From: Deltaproteobacteria bacterium Ga0077550
GTDB lineage: Bacteria; Myxococcota_A; Polyangia; Nannocystales; Nannocystaceae
Length of the DNA stretch: 47,072 nt
Direction of reading: 5' to 3'
NCBI GenBank assembly: GCA_001464385.1
Contig: LNFB01000069.1
Coordinates: forward strand, 1 to 47,072
Shown: in pieces, positions 37,276 to 46,283 of the stretch
Numbering within the stretch: position 1 is the first letter of the stretch
Layout of the letters: every line of letters starts with the position of its first letter
Notes under the pieces: model-generated
Seen by the model: only the letters and a program-made list of their open reading frames with translations
Told to the model about the DNA's origin: nothing
The model's database searches: none
Made by a program: the position numbers and the translations under genes

Positions 37276-37563
37276 TCAGTCGAAGGCAGCGTCGGCGTGC
37301 GGCGCGTCGTGCAGCCGTGCTGCGGGGTCATCGCGCAGTGCGGCGTCCCCGGCGGCGATGAACACGAATCGCGGCCACAGCGGGGCTCCCGCGAGTTCGA
37401 GGTCGGCGGCATGCCGGGTGAACGTGCGGGTGGCGTGCGTCGTGTCGGCGCCACGGCGGGCGAGGGCCAGATCGACGCTCGATGCCTGCGCCGTGGCGGC
37501 GCCGAGCAGCGCAGCAGAGGTGACCGCCAGGAACGCGCCGTATCGTTGCAATGATGTCTTCAT
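37276..37563 (-). CDS. small secreted peptide, 95 aa, paralogue of the next upstream gene
   Basis: The ATG at 37561-37563 has GGAAG 5-8 nt upstream. A signal peptide (LQRYGAFLAVTSAALLGAAT) ends at an AQAS site shared with its paralogue. The mature part carries SVDLALARRGADTTHA, then APLWPRFVFIAAG, and ends with the C-terminal motif DAAFD. It has no cysteine after the signal. Alignment with the 94-aa paralogue matches AATAQAS, V-L-LA-RGA-T-HA, a WP dipeptide about 30 residues from the end, and DAAFD. Possible toxin, bacteriocin-like peptide or signal matured by the downstream DUF5819/HTTM pair. No known precursor family is recognised. Confidence 0.7.
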   Translation of the reverse strand: MKTSLQRYGAFLAVTSAALLGAATAQASSVDLALARRGADTTHATRTFTRHAADLELAGAPLWPRFVFIAAGDAALRDDPAARLHDAPHADAAFD

Positions 37564-37699
37564 TCGTCGTACTTCCAGTGCACAGAGCGGAAGTCGCACA
37601 CCACGTGCGGCCTCGTCTGTCGCGGGTCTGCAGACCGCCGCATCGGGGATTCGATCAGGCCCAGCTTCCCTCCGATGCCTGACCAACGAAGCGCGTAGT

Positions 37700-37724
37700 G
37701 ACGGGGGCCCCGTCGGCCCCCGTC
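37700..37724 (-). terminator. hairpin after first peptide gene (attenuator candidate)
   Basis: GACGGGGGCC (37700-37709) pairs perfectly with GGCCCCCGTC (37715-37724) around a CCGTC loop, 10 nt after the first peptide stop on the minus strand. It lies in the 171-bp gap before the second peptide gene. It lacks a T-tract but is strong enough to pause or terminate polymerase. Confidence 0.6.
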
Positions 37725-37734
37725 GGTCTACCGG

Positions 37735-38019
37735 TCAGTCGAACGCGGCGTCGTCGTACTGCAGCTCGGGGAGATCCGAGGTGTAGTCGCAGCCCATGGT
37801 GGCGAGCGCCACGGCGATCGCGAGCACCACCGGCCAGATCTGGGCATCCGGTGCGCTCGCCTCGGGTGCCGAAACCGGCAGCGCCGCATGTTCGGTGACC
37901 GCGCCCCGGTCCGCGAGCGACAGCTCGACGTCCGACGCCTGCGCCGTCGCGGCGCAGAGCAGCACGCCCGCCGTGATCGCGGCGACGGCTCCTCGACCCT
38001 TGAATCGTGACTTCATCAT
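37735..38019 (-). CDS. small secreted peptide, 94 aa, first gene of Sdp-like operon
   Basis: ATGATG starts at 38017-38019 with AGAAGGA ~9 nt upstream. A positively charged N-terminus (KSRFKGRG) and hydrophobic core end at AATAQAS, the same site as in the 95-aa paralogue. The mature region has DVELSLADRGAVTEHA, then a hydrophobic stretch IWPVVLAIAVALATMGC and an acidic tail ending DDAAFD. The hydrophobic mature segment is reminiscent of the membrane-active Sdp toxin, although only one cysteine follows the signal. Good GC3 bias supports it as a real gene. Function is inferred from the neighbours. Confidence 0.72.
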   Translation of the reverse strand: MMKSRFKGRGAVAAITAGVLLCAATAQASDVELSLADRGAVTEHAALPVSAPEASAPDAQIWPVVLAIAVALATMGCDYTSDLPELQYDDAAFD

Positions 38020-38238
38020 CGTGATTGGTCCTTCTGTCTACGTGTTGGATCTGCGGCGCGCCCTCATGGCGCGCACGCCAGCGAATAGACCGGCGTGGTG
38101 CGGAATCGATCACTCGCTCGTCCGAGAAATTTTCGCGTCGCCGAGGCGCGACTGCGGCCATTCGGCCGTCTGCGCGTGCACGCCGTCGATGCGCGGTGGG
38201 GCTGTGATCCTCCGGCCGCGCGGCGTACGATCATCGCC
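38020..38238. promoter_or_regulatory. divergent intergenic region of the peptide operon with 7-bp inverted repeat
   Basis: This 219-bp region separates the peptide operon from the divergent PH-domain gene and must hold both promoters. GCGCGCC (38056-38062) and GGCGCGC (38068-38074) form an inverted repeat with a 5-nt spacer, 37-55 nt upstream of the first peptide start codon. An AT-richer patch GAAATTTTC lies near 38126-38137. No consensus promoter is recognisable. Confidence 0.4.
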
Positions 38239-38844
38239 GTGCCCGACGAGACACCACCCGATGCAACGGCGCTCGCCGTGCCCGAGCGCACGGGTGCGGA
38301 TCCCTACGAGCGGGCGTACATGGCCGGCCAAGGCGTCGTGCTCCACCGCGACAAGCGGCCCGCGCCGAAGTGGATGCAGCTGTTGCTCGGCAGCACCGCG
38401 CTGGCCGGCGTCGGCCTCCTGTTCACGCCGGCGTGGGTCTCGGCGCTCGTGATGATCCCGGTCGGCGTGGTGCTGTGGGCGCTGTTCTCGGTGCTGCGCG
38501 TCTCGGTGAGCGAGGGCGCGGTCAGCATCCAGTACGGGCTGTTCGGACCGACGATCCCGACCGCGGCCATCGAGAGCGCCGAGGCCGTCGACTACGACTG
38601 GAAGCGCTTCGGCGGCTGGGGCATCCGCCTCGGGCGCGACGGCGAGTGGCTGTACAACATGCCCGGCGACCACGGCCGGGCGGTGCGGATCGTCTGGCGC
38701 GACGGCAGCAAGCGCAAGGTGACGCTGGTCGGCACGCCGCACCCGGAGGCCGCGGTCGCGGCGATCGAGCGGGCGCGACGCGGGCTTCCGCCAGCGCGCT
38801 CGACCGCCGCGGGCGAGCTGGGTCCGGCGCGCGACGAGGGGTAG
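38239..38844 (+). CDS. bacterial PH-domain membrane protein
   Basis: From the GTG at 38239 the product is 201 aa. Two adjacent membrane helices (LLLGSTALAGVGLLFTPAW, ALVMIPVGVVLWALFSVL) are followed by a beta-rich domain (VSEGAVSIQYGLFGPTIPTA, AIESAEAVDYDWKRFGGWGI) that matches the bPH fold found in many small membrane proteins. The function of such proteins is mostly unknown. The open frame continues upstream of 38239 but with poor composition. It could be linked to immunity against the divergent peptide operon, but nothing proves this. Confidence 0.75.
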   Translation: MPDETPPDATALAVPERTGADPYERAYMAGQGVVLHRDKRPAPKWMQLLLGSTALAGVGLLFTPAWVSALVMIPVGVVLWALFSVLRVSVSEGAVSIQYGLFGPTIPTAAIESAEAVDYDWKRFGGWGIRLGRDGEWLYNMPGDHGRAVRIVWRDGSKRKVTLVGTPHPEAAVAAIERARRGLPPARSTAAGELGPARDEG

Positions 38845-38860
38845 TCGAGCGGCGCCGCCC

Positions 38861-39751
38861 TCAGGCAGACCGGCGCCACGCGAGCGTCAGCACCGACGCG
38901 GTCAGCAGAACCAGCAGCGCGTAGAGCAGCGGCAGCCACAGCATCTCCTCGTGCATCGCCGCGGGGAAGGTCGCGATGATGATGCCGAGCGCCAGCGGGC
39001 TGTTCTGGATCCCGGTCTCGAAGGCGACGGCGCGGCGCTGCGCCGAGGGCAGGCCGACGGCGCGCGCGCCGAGCCAACCCAGGCCGAAGCCGCAGGCGCC
39101 GAGGCCGAACGCCGCGAGGACCATGGGTGCGGTGGTGCGCCCGAGCAGCGCCGCGTTGCTGACCAGGCCGGTGACGATGAGCAGGCCGAGCACCGCGATG
39201 CCAGCGATGCTGCCGACCTTCTCGGCCAACGGCGCCCGCGCTGGCCACCGCGCGCGCACGAGCATCCCGAGCGCGAGCGGCACGAGCATGATCGCCAGCG
39301 TGCCGCCGATGTCGCCGCGCGGGATCGCGAAGCTCGCGTCGGTGAGCGAACCACCGTACGCCCCGAGCACGAGCGGCATGACCACGACGCCGGCGATCGT
39401 CGAGATCGCCGTCATCGACACCGACAAGGCGACGTCGCTCTTCGCGTACATCGTGAAGAGGTTGGACGTCGTGCCGCCCGGCACGCAGCCGACGACGAGC
39501 AGCGACACCGCCATCGCCGGCGGCAGGGCGAGCAACTTCGCCAGCGCGTAGGCGATGAGCGGCATCCACCCGAACTGCGAGAGCAACCCGACGAGGGGCG
39601 CGAACGGTCGCCGCGCAACGTCGCGGAAGCTCCCGAGGGTGAGGCCCGCACCCATCCCGAACATCAGGACGAACAGCAAGGCGGCGAGCAGCGCCTTCTC
39701 GACGGGGCCGAGCACGGCCCGCAACGTAGTGCACCGCGGCGCAGTTGGCAT
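38861..39751 (-). CDS. bile acid:sodium symporter-family (BASS) transporter
   Basis: The product has about nine to ten hydrophobic helices and the two BASS signatures: VVGCVPGGTTSNLFTMYAKS (discontinuous-helix crossover region) and FETGIQNSPLALGIIIATFP. BASS proteins use sodium to import organic anions, and relatives act on pantoate or 2-keto acids; the substrate here is unknown. The listed ATG at 39749-39751 gives 296 aa. A GTG twelve codons in (at 39713-39715) starts closer to the conserved VEKALLAALL segment and is an alternative. Confidence 0.88.
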   Translation of the reverse strand: MPTAPRCTTLRAVLGPVEKALLAALLFVLMFGMGAGLTLGSFRDVARRPFAPLVGLLSQFGWMPLIAYALAKLLALPPAMAVSLLVVGCVPGGTTSNLFTMYAKSDVALSVSMTAISTIAGVVVMPLVLGAYGGSLTDASFAIPRGDIGGTLAIMLVPLALGMLVRARWPARAPLAEKVGSIAGIAVLGLLIVTGLVSNAALLGRTTAPMVLAAFGLGACGFGLGWLGARAVGLPSAQRRAVAFETGIQNSPLALGIIIATFPAAMHEEMLWLPLLYALLVLLTASVLTLAWRRSA

Positions 39752-39847
39752 CTGTGGCCCGCCCGAGGCCTCGCCGGGTCACGGGCGGTCCCCGCGCCAA
39801 ACTCCCGCGCCAACCCCCGCGATCGCCGCGCCAGCGTTGAGTCAGCT

Positions 39848-39883
39848 CACGGATGGCCGACTGGTGCGCACCGGCCATCCGTG
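39848..39883. promoter_or_regulatory. 12-bp perfect inverted repeat upstream of fusA
   Basis: CACGGATGGCCG (39848-39859) and CGGCCATCCGTG (39872-39883) flank a 12-nt spacer, ~95 bp before the EF-G start. A smaller ACCCC-AAT-GGGGT hairpin follows at 39928-39940. Either a repressor operator or an RNA leader structure would fit. The 227-bp region contains no ORF. Confidence 0.5.
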
Positions 39884-39978
39884 GCCAAACTCCGCCGTCT
39901 CGAACGCCCTGGTCTCAGGGCGACACAACCCCAATGGGGTGGCCGCACTTCGGCGCACCCTGATGAGAAGCGAACGCC

Positions 39979-42072
<2,094 letters not shown>

Positions 42073-42087
42073 GGGGTCCTTCCTTCT

Positions 42088-42105
42088 CCCCGCCGCGAGG
42101 CGGGG
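42088..42105. terminator. hairpin between convergent fusA and TldE-like genes
   Basis: CCCCGCC (42088-42094) pairs with GGCGGGG (42099-42105) around a GCGA tetraloop, 16 nt after the fusA stop. It is preceded on the plus strand by CTTCCTTCT. It lies between two convergent stops and could serve both genes. Confidence 0.6.
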
Positions 42106-42127
42106 GTGGCCCCCGATCGCGCGTCCC

Positions 42128-43789
42128 TCAGGGCGCGCGGGCGGGGGTCTTCGTGTTGCTGAAGCTGGGGCGTGGGTAGGCGGGGGGCTTGGGGTTGCCG
42201 CCAGTGAAGGCGTGGAGCTCGGCGTCGCGGAGCAGGACCGCGGGCGCGACGATCGAGATCGGGCTGACGAAGCCGGCCATCGTCGGGGGCACGGCGCCGG
42301 CGGGCATCGGCATGCCGCCGGTCTGCATCGCGTGGCGCACGGCGGTGACCTTGCCGACCGCCGCGATGTCGCGGAGGTGCCGGAACTCGAGGCCCTGCAG
42401 GTGCCCGACGCGGACGAGCTCGCGCTTGCCGTCCTTGCCCACGCGATAGGCGGTCACGCCCTCGCCGAAGCCACCGCCGCCCGCGGTGATGACGAGGCCG
42501 AACTCGGCCCCACGCTCGCGCACGAGGCCCATCAGCTTCTTCTGCAGCGCCGCGTCGGGCAGGCCGCCCTTGGCGGTGACCAGCAGGTTGGTGATGCCCG
42601 GCCGCACGTCCATGCCGTAGGGCGCCGAGAAGCCGTGGCCGTTGCTCTGTTTGACCTTCTTGCCCGGCGCGCGCGCCGAGAGCAGGCCGACCAGCTTGCC
42701 GTCCTTCACGAGCTGCACGCGCTCGGCCCGGGTGCCCTCGTCGTCGACCGTCATCTGCCCGAGCAGCGCGTGCTCGCCGAAGCGCGCGACGAGGGGATCG
42801 TCGACGACGTCGAAGCCACGGGGCAGCACGAGCTGCCCGAGCTTGGCGTCGGCGTCCCCGCGCCAGCTGCCGCTCGCGACCAGCTCGGTGGCGAGCACGC
42901 CGGCGAACAGCCCGCCCGCGACGTCGGCCTCGAACAGCACCGGGCCGCTGTAGTCGCGCAAGAGTGGCGCCTTGCGCAGCGCCGCGAGGTCGGCGACGAG
43001 CCCCGCCGCGTCGGCCTCGAGCGCCTCGGCGCTGGGGAGGGCGTCGGGCCGCACGACGTGGACGATCTGCCGGGTGAGGATGTCACCGTCGTCGGCCTGC
43101 GTCTCGGCCTCGATCGTGACGACGACGAACTGCCGCCCGGAGTCGACGACGGTCCCGTCGGTCGAGACGAACCGTCGCCGCGCGGTGCTGGCCGCGATGG
43201 TGACCTCGGCGTCGCGGATGTGGGCGTGCTCGCGGAACACCGCGGACACGCGCCGCGCGAGCGACTCGAGCGCACCGCGATCGATCGCGGCCGCGGTCAT
43301 CGGCGTCTTCGACACCAGCTTCGGCGCCGGGGTGAACGCGTCGGGCTGCTCGGGGTCGACCGCGCTCTGCGTGCGCTCGGTCAGCTCATGGCGGTAGCGG
43401 CCCGCGGCCATCTTGTACGCGCCGTCGGTATACCGCCACAGCGCGTGGCGCAGTGCGGCGTAGTCGTCCTCGATGGTGACGAGCGGCTCCTCGAACATCG
43501 GCACGCCGACGGCGTCGAGCTTCACGTCGCCGACGCGCAGCCGCGGTGACAGCGAGCGGCTCTTGGTCGTCGTGGTGTCGACCAGCGCGCCGAACTTGGC
43601 CTGCACGCTGATGCCCTCGACGTCGTGGACGCTGATCGACGCCCAGTACGGCGCGGGGGTGTCGGACAGGCGCAGCTCGGGCAGTCGCGCGAGCTCGTCG
43701 GTCATCGCGTCGATGACGACGTCCCCGGAGGTGGACGGTGCGGGCGCGGCGACCAGGACCAGGGCGAGCACGGGGATGGCGGTGATCAT
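42128..43789 (-). CDS. exported TldE/PmbA-like protein (non-catalytic partner)
   Basis: The ATG at 43787-43789 overlaps the frame-corrected stop of the upstream TldD-like gene (ATGA). A signal peptide (AIPVLALVLVAAPAPS) directs it out of the cytoplasm. The 553-aa body is a paralogue of the neighbour (SVQAKFGALVDT, DLAALRKAPLLRDYSGPVLF, VDDEGTRAERVQLVKDGKLV) but lacks the HExxxH motif at the expected site (LATELVASGS). This is the arrangement of the TldD-TldE heterodimer, in which TldE/PmbA is the non-metal partner. A periplasmic proteolytic or peptide-maturation role is likely. Confidence 0.85.
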   Translation of the reverse strand: MITAIPVLALVLVAAPAPSTSGDVVIDAMTDELARLPELRLSDTPAPYWASISVHDVEGISVQAKFGALVDTTTTKSRSLSPRLRVGDVKLDAVGVPMFEEPLVTIEDDYAALRHALWRYTDGAYKMAAGRYRHELTERTQSAVDPEQPDAFTPAPKLVSKTPMTAAAIDRGALESLARRVSAVFREHAHIRDAEVTIAASTARRRFVSTDGTVVDSGRQFVVVTIEAETQADDGDILTRQIVHVVRPDALPSAEALEADAAGLVADLAALRKAPLLRDYSGPVLFEADVAGGLFAGVLATELVASGSWRGDADAKLGQLVLPRGFDVVDDPLVARFGEHALLGQMTVDDEGTRAERVQLVKDGKLVGLLSARAPGKKVKQSNGHGFSAPYGMDVRPGITNLLVTAKGGLPDAALQKKLMGLVRERGAEFGLVITAGGGGFGEGVTAYRVGKDGKRELVRVGHLQGLEFRHLRDIAAVGKVTAVRHAMQTGGMPMPAGAVPPTMAGFVSPISIVAPAVLLRDAELHAFTGGNPKPPAYPRPSFSNTKTPARAP

Positions 43790-45560
43790 CGGGCACCTCC
43801 GACGGTGGCGGCGGGCGGGGGAAGGAGCGGCGGGCGATCCTGGGCGGCGGGCGCCCGGGCGATCTCGATCTGCGACAGCAGGAGGGCCGGTCTCGCGGCC
43901 GACACGGGGATGAACCCGGATTCGGCGCCGCAGTGTAGCGATCGCCGGCGGCGACGATCTTCGACAGCGACGACAGCGGCGTGCCCTCGAGCGTCACGCC
44001 GCGCACGAGCTCCTCGGTGCCGTCGGGGAACACGCGGTACACGACGACTGGGTTCACCTGGAACGCCTGCGCCATGTAGCGGCTGGTGTTGGTGAGGCCG
44101 CCGTCGATCTCGACGAAGCGCAGGCCGTAGGGCTTGCCCTGGCGCGTGATCTCGGCGGCCAGGGCGTCGTCGAGCTGCGCGCGCGCCAGGCCCTCGCGGG
44201 GCTCGACGACGAGGTTGCCCTGGCGCGCGACGACGTCCGATCCGGCCTGCGCGCGGCCGTGGCCGTTGGAGTGATCGAAGTCCTTGGTCGGCGTGCGCGA
44301 CAGCAGGAACCCCACGAGCTTGCCGTCGTCGACGAGCTGGGCCCGGCTCGCGGCGACGCCCTCGTCGTCGTGGCGGTAGTGCCCGTTGAGGAACACGCCG
44401 TCGATGCTGGTGATGGTGGGATCGTCGAAGACGTCGATGAACGGGGGCATCACCGCGGCGCCGACCTTGTCGGCGAAGGTCTGGCCCTCGGACTCGTCCT
44501 CCTGGCGGTGGCCCTCGACGCGGTGGCCGAAGACCTCGTGGAAGTACACCGCCGCGGCGCGGCCCTCGAGCACGGCGGGGCCGGTGAACGGATCGGCGAC
44601 GGGGGCGTTGCGCAGGGCCTCGAGCTGGGTGACGAGGCGATCGACGCGGGCGACGAGGTCGGCCTCGTCCGGGAGCGCGGCGGGATCGCGGACGTCGACG
44701 ATGTCGACGTGCGAGAGATCCATGCCGTCGTCGGCCTTGGCGGTCGCGCTGAGGATGATGCGCGTGTGCTGCTGGCCGCTCTGCACCTCGGAGCCTTGGT
44801 TGCTGACGAAGTAGCGCGTGCCCGCGGAGGCGACGAGCCGCACCTCGCTCGACAGGACGTGCGGGTGGCGCTCGAAGGCATTGGACACCGCGCGCACGCG
44901 GGCCTCCCACGCGGCTTGATCGATCGCGAGCGTCGCGGGGGCCTCGATCGCGACGACGGGTGTCTCCTCGGAGAAATCGGCGGCGTCGTCCTTGGGGGTG
45001 GCGGCGAGCTGCAGCTGCGCCTTGGCGTGCTCGTACTGCGCGGTCGCCTGCTTGAACGCGGCGTCGGTCGACAGCCACAGCGCCGCGGTGATCGCCTCGG
45101 GGTCGTCGTCGATCGGCAGCGGCTGGCCCCACAGCCCGCCCGAGCGGTTGCCGGTCACGCCGGGCGTTGGTCGGTGGCGCCAGTGGTAGTTGTCGAAGTT
45201 GCGATCGCCGACGCGCATCTCGAGATCGAGGACGCGATCGCGATCGCGGGTCGAGAGCTCGAGGGCCCCGCGGTTGGCGACGATCTCGACGGTGTCGGCC
45301 TCGGTGACGCGGTAGCTGACGTAGTACGGCTTGCTCGGGTGGGTGGAGAGGGCCGAGGTGGCGCGCGCGAGCTCGCTGCGCATCGCGACGAGGACGGGCG
45401 AGGCCTTGCCCGCGGTCGCGGTGTCGGCCCGCTCGACGCGGACGATGGGCGCGGAGGCGGGCGCGGATTTCGTGGCCGGATCGTCGGGGGAGGTGGTGCG
45501 GCCGCGGGGCGTGCACGCGAGCAGCACGAGGGGGATCGCCAAGAGGCGGGATTGGTTCAT
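43786..45560 (-). CDS. exported TldD-like metallopeptidase (lipoprotein), apparent frameshift near 3' end
   Basis: The ATG at 45558-45560 starts a lipoprotein signal with Cys16 in LVLLAC. The TldD zinc motif is HEVFGHRVEGH, with His341, Glu342 and His346. The reading frame continues to ...SKIVAAGDRY and then runs into Arg/Pro-rich nonsense. In another frame the expected family C-terminus CGAESGFIPVSA then RPALLLSQIEIAR follows immediately, ending at TGA 43786-43788, which overlaps the next ATG. One missing base near 43937-43942 (for example TACAC from TACAAC) explains this. The corrected protein would be ~591 aa. TldD/TldE complexes cleave peptides inside a closed cavity; exported versions are rarely studied. 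Confidence 0.85.
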
Positions 45561-45799
45561 GGGCCAAACTTCCGGCTGGGTGGGGGACGGGGGCCGACGG
45601 GTCGGGCGACGGCCGTCCGAGGTGGCAGGGCGAGGGACACGACGCGCGGCGACACGTTCCCGATTCGCGCGCGTCCCCGTGCAGGCGATACGCACGGGCC
45701 CCGAAGTGGGCGTCGAGGCTGATCCATGTGTTGCGGCGCGGGGCCCCGCGGTTCACGGGCGTGGTGGTTGACCGCGCCGCGGCCGGCCGATACCGTGAA
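45561..45799. other. 239-bp divergent intergenic region with 14-bp palindrome
   Basis: The region separates the TldD-like gene (minus) from the Tat-type protein (plus). A perfect palindrome CGCGGGGCCCCGCG lies at 45737-45750, about 50-63 bp before the plus-strand start. No credible ORF or consensus promoter is seen. Confidence 0.4.
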
Positions 45800-46276
45800 A
45801 TGGTGAGCGATTCGCCGTCCGCACCGACGCGTCGTCAGGTCCTCGTGGCAGCGGTGGGCGTGGCCGCAGCGGGGGCGGCGAGCTTCGTGCTACTGCCCGG
45901 GGACGAGGTGGGGGTCGGCGCGCTGGGTCCAGTGGTGGTCGGGGACGCGATCGGGGGCGCGACGGTGGTGGCGATCCACAAGCCGTACCTCGGTGCGATC
46001 CCGATCGTGATGCGGTCGCAAAGCGGCGCGTTGTTCCAGGTGGATGTGCTCGCGCGGGATCCCGCGGGGCCCGCGGGGATCGCCGAGACCGAGACGCTGA
46101 GTTTGTTCCTGGCGAACCAGGGCGACGGCGCGACGGCGACCGACGAGACCCAGGGGCTGTGCGTGATGGCGCTGGCGGGGCGGCTGGCGGAGGTCGAGCG
46201 CGCGCCGGAGCTGCTGACGCTGCGCGAGCGCACCGCGAAGCACCCCGAGGGATCGTTCGGCGTCCCGCTGACGTGA
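45800..46276 (+). CDS. Tat-type exported small protein, 158 aa, upstream of radical SAM gene
   Basis: The ATG at 45800 gives an N-terminus with TRRQVLVAAVGVAAAGAASF, a twin-arginine-like signal with the RR followed by a hydrophobic core. The body is a beta-rich domain (PVVVGDAIGGATVVAIHKPY, LGAIPIVMRSQSGALFQVDV) with one later cysteine in GLCVMALAGRL and an acidic/basic tail. I do not recognise the family. The stop is 7 bp before the radical SAM start, so the pair is probably co-transcribed and the protein may be its partner or substrate. Codon choice leans to G-ending codons, unlike most of the window. Confidence 0.7.
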   Translation: MVSDSPSAPTRRQVLVAAVGVAAAGAASFVLLPGDEVGVGALGPVVVGDAIGGATVVAIHKPYLGAIPIVMRSQSGALFQVDVLARDPAGPAGIAETETLSLFLANQGDGATATDETQGLCVMALAGRLAEVERAPELLTLRERTAKHPEGSFGVPLT

Positions 46277-46283
46277 GGGCGCC

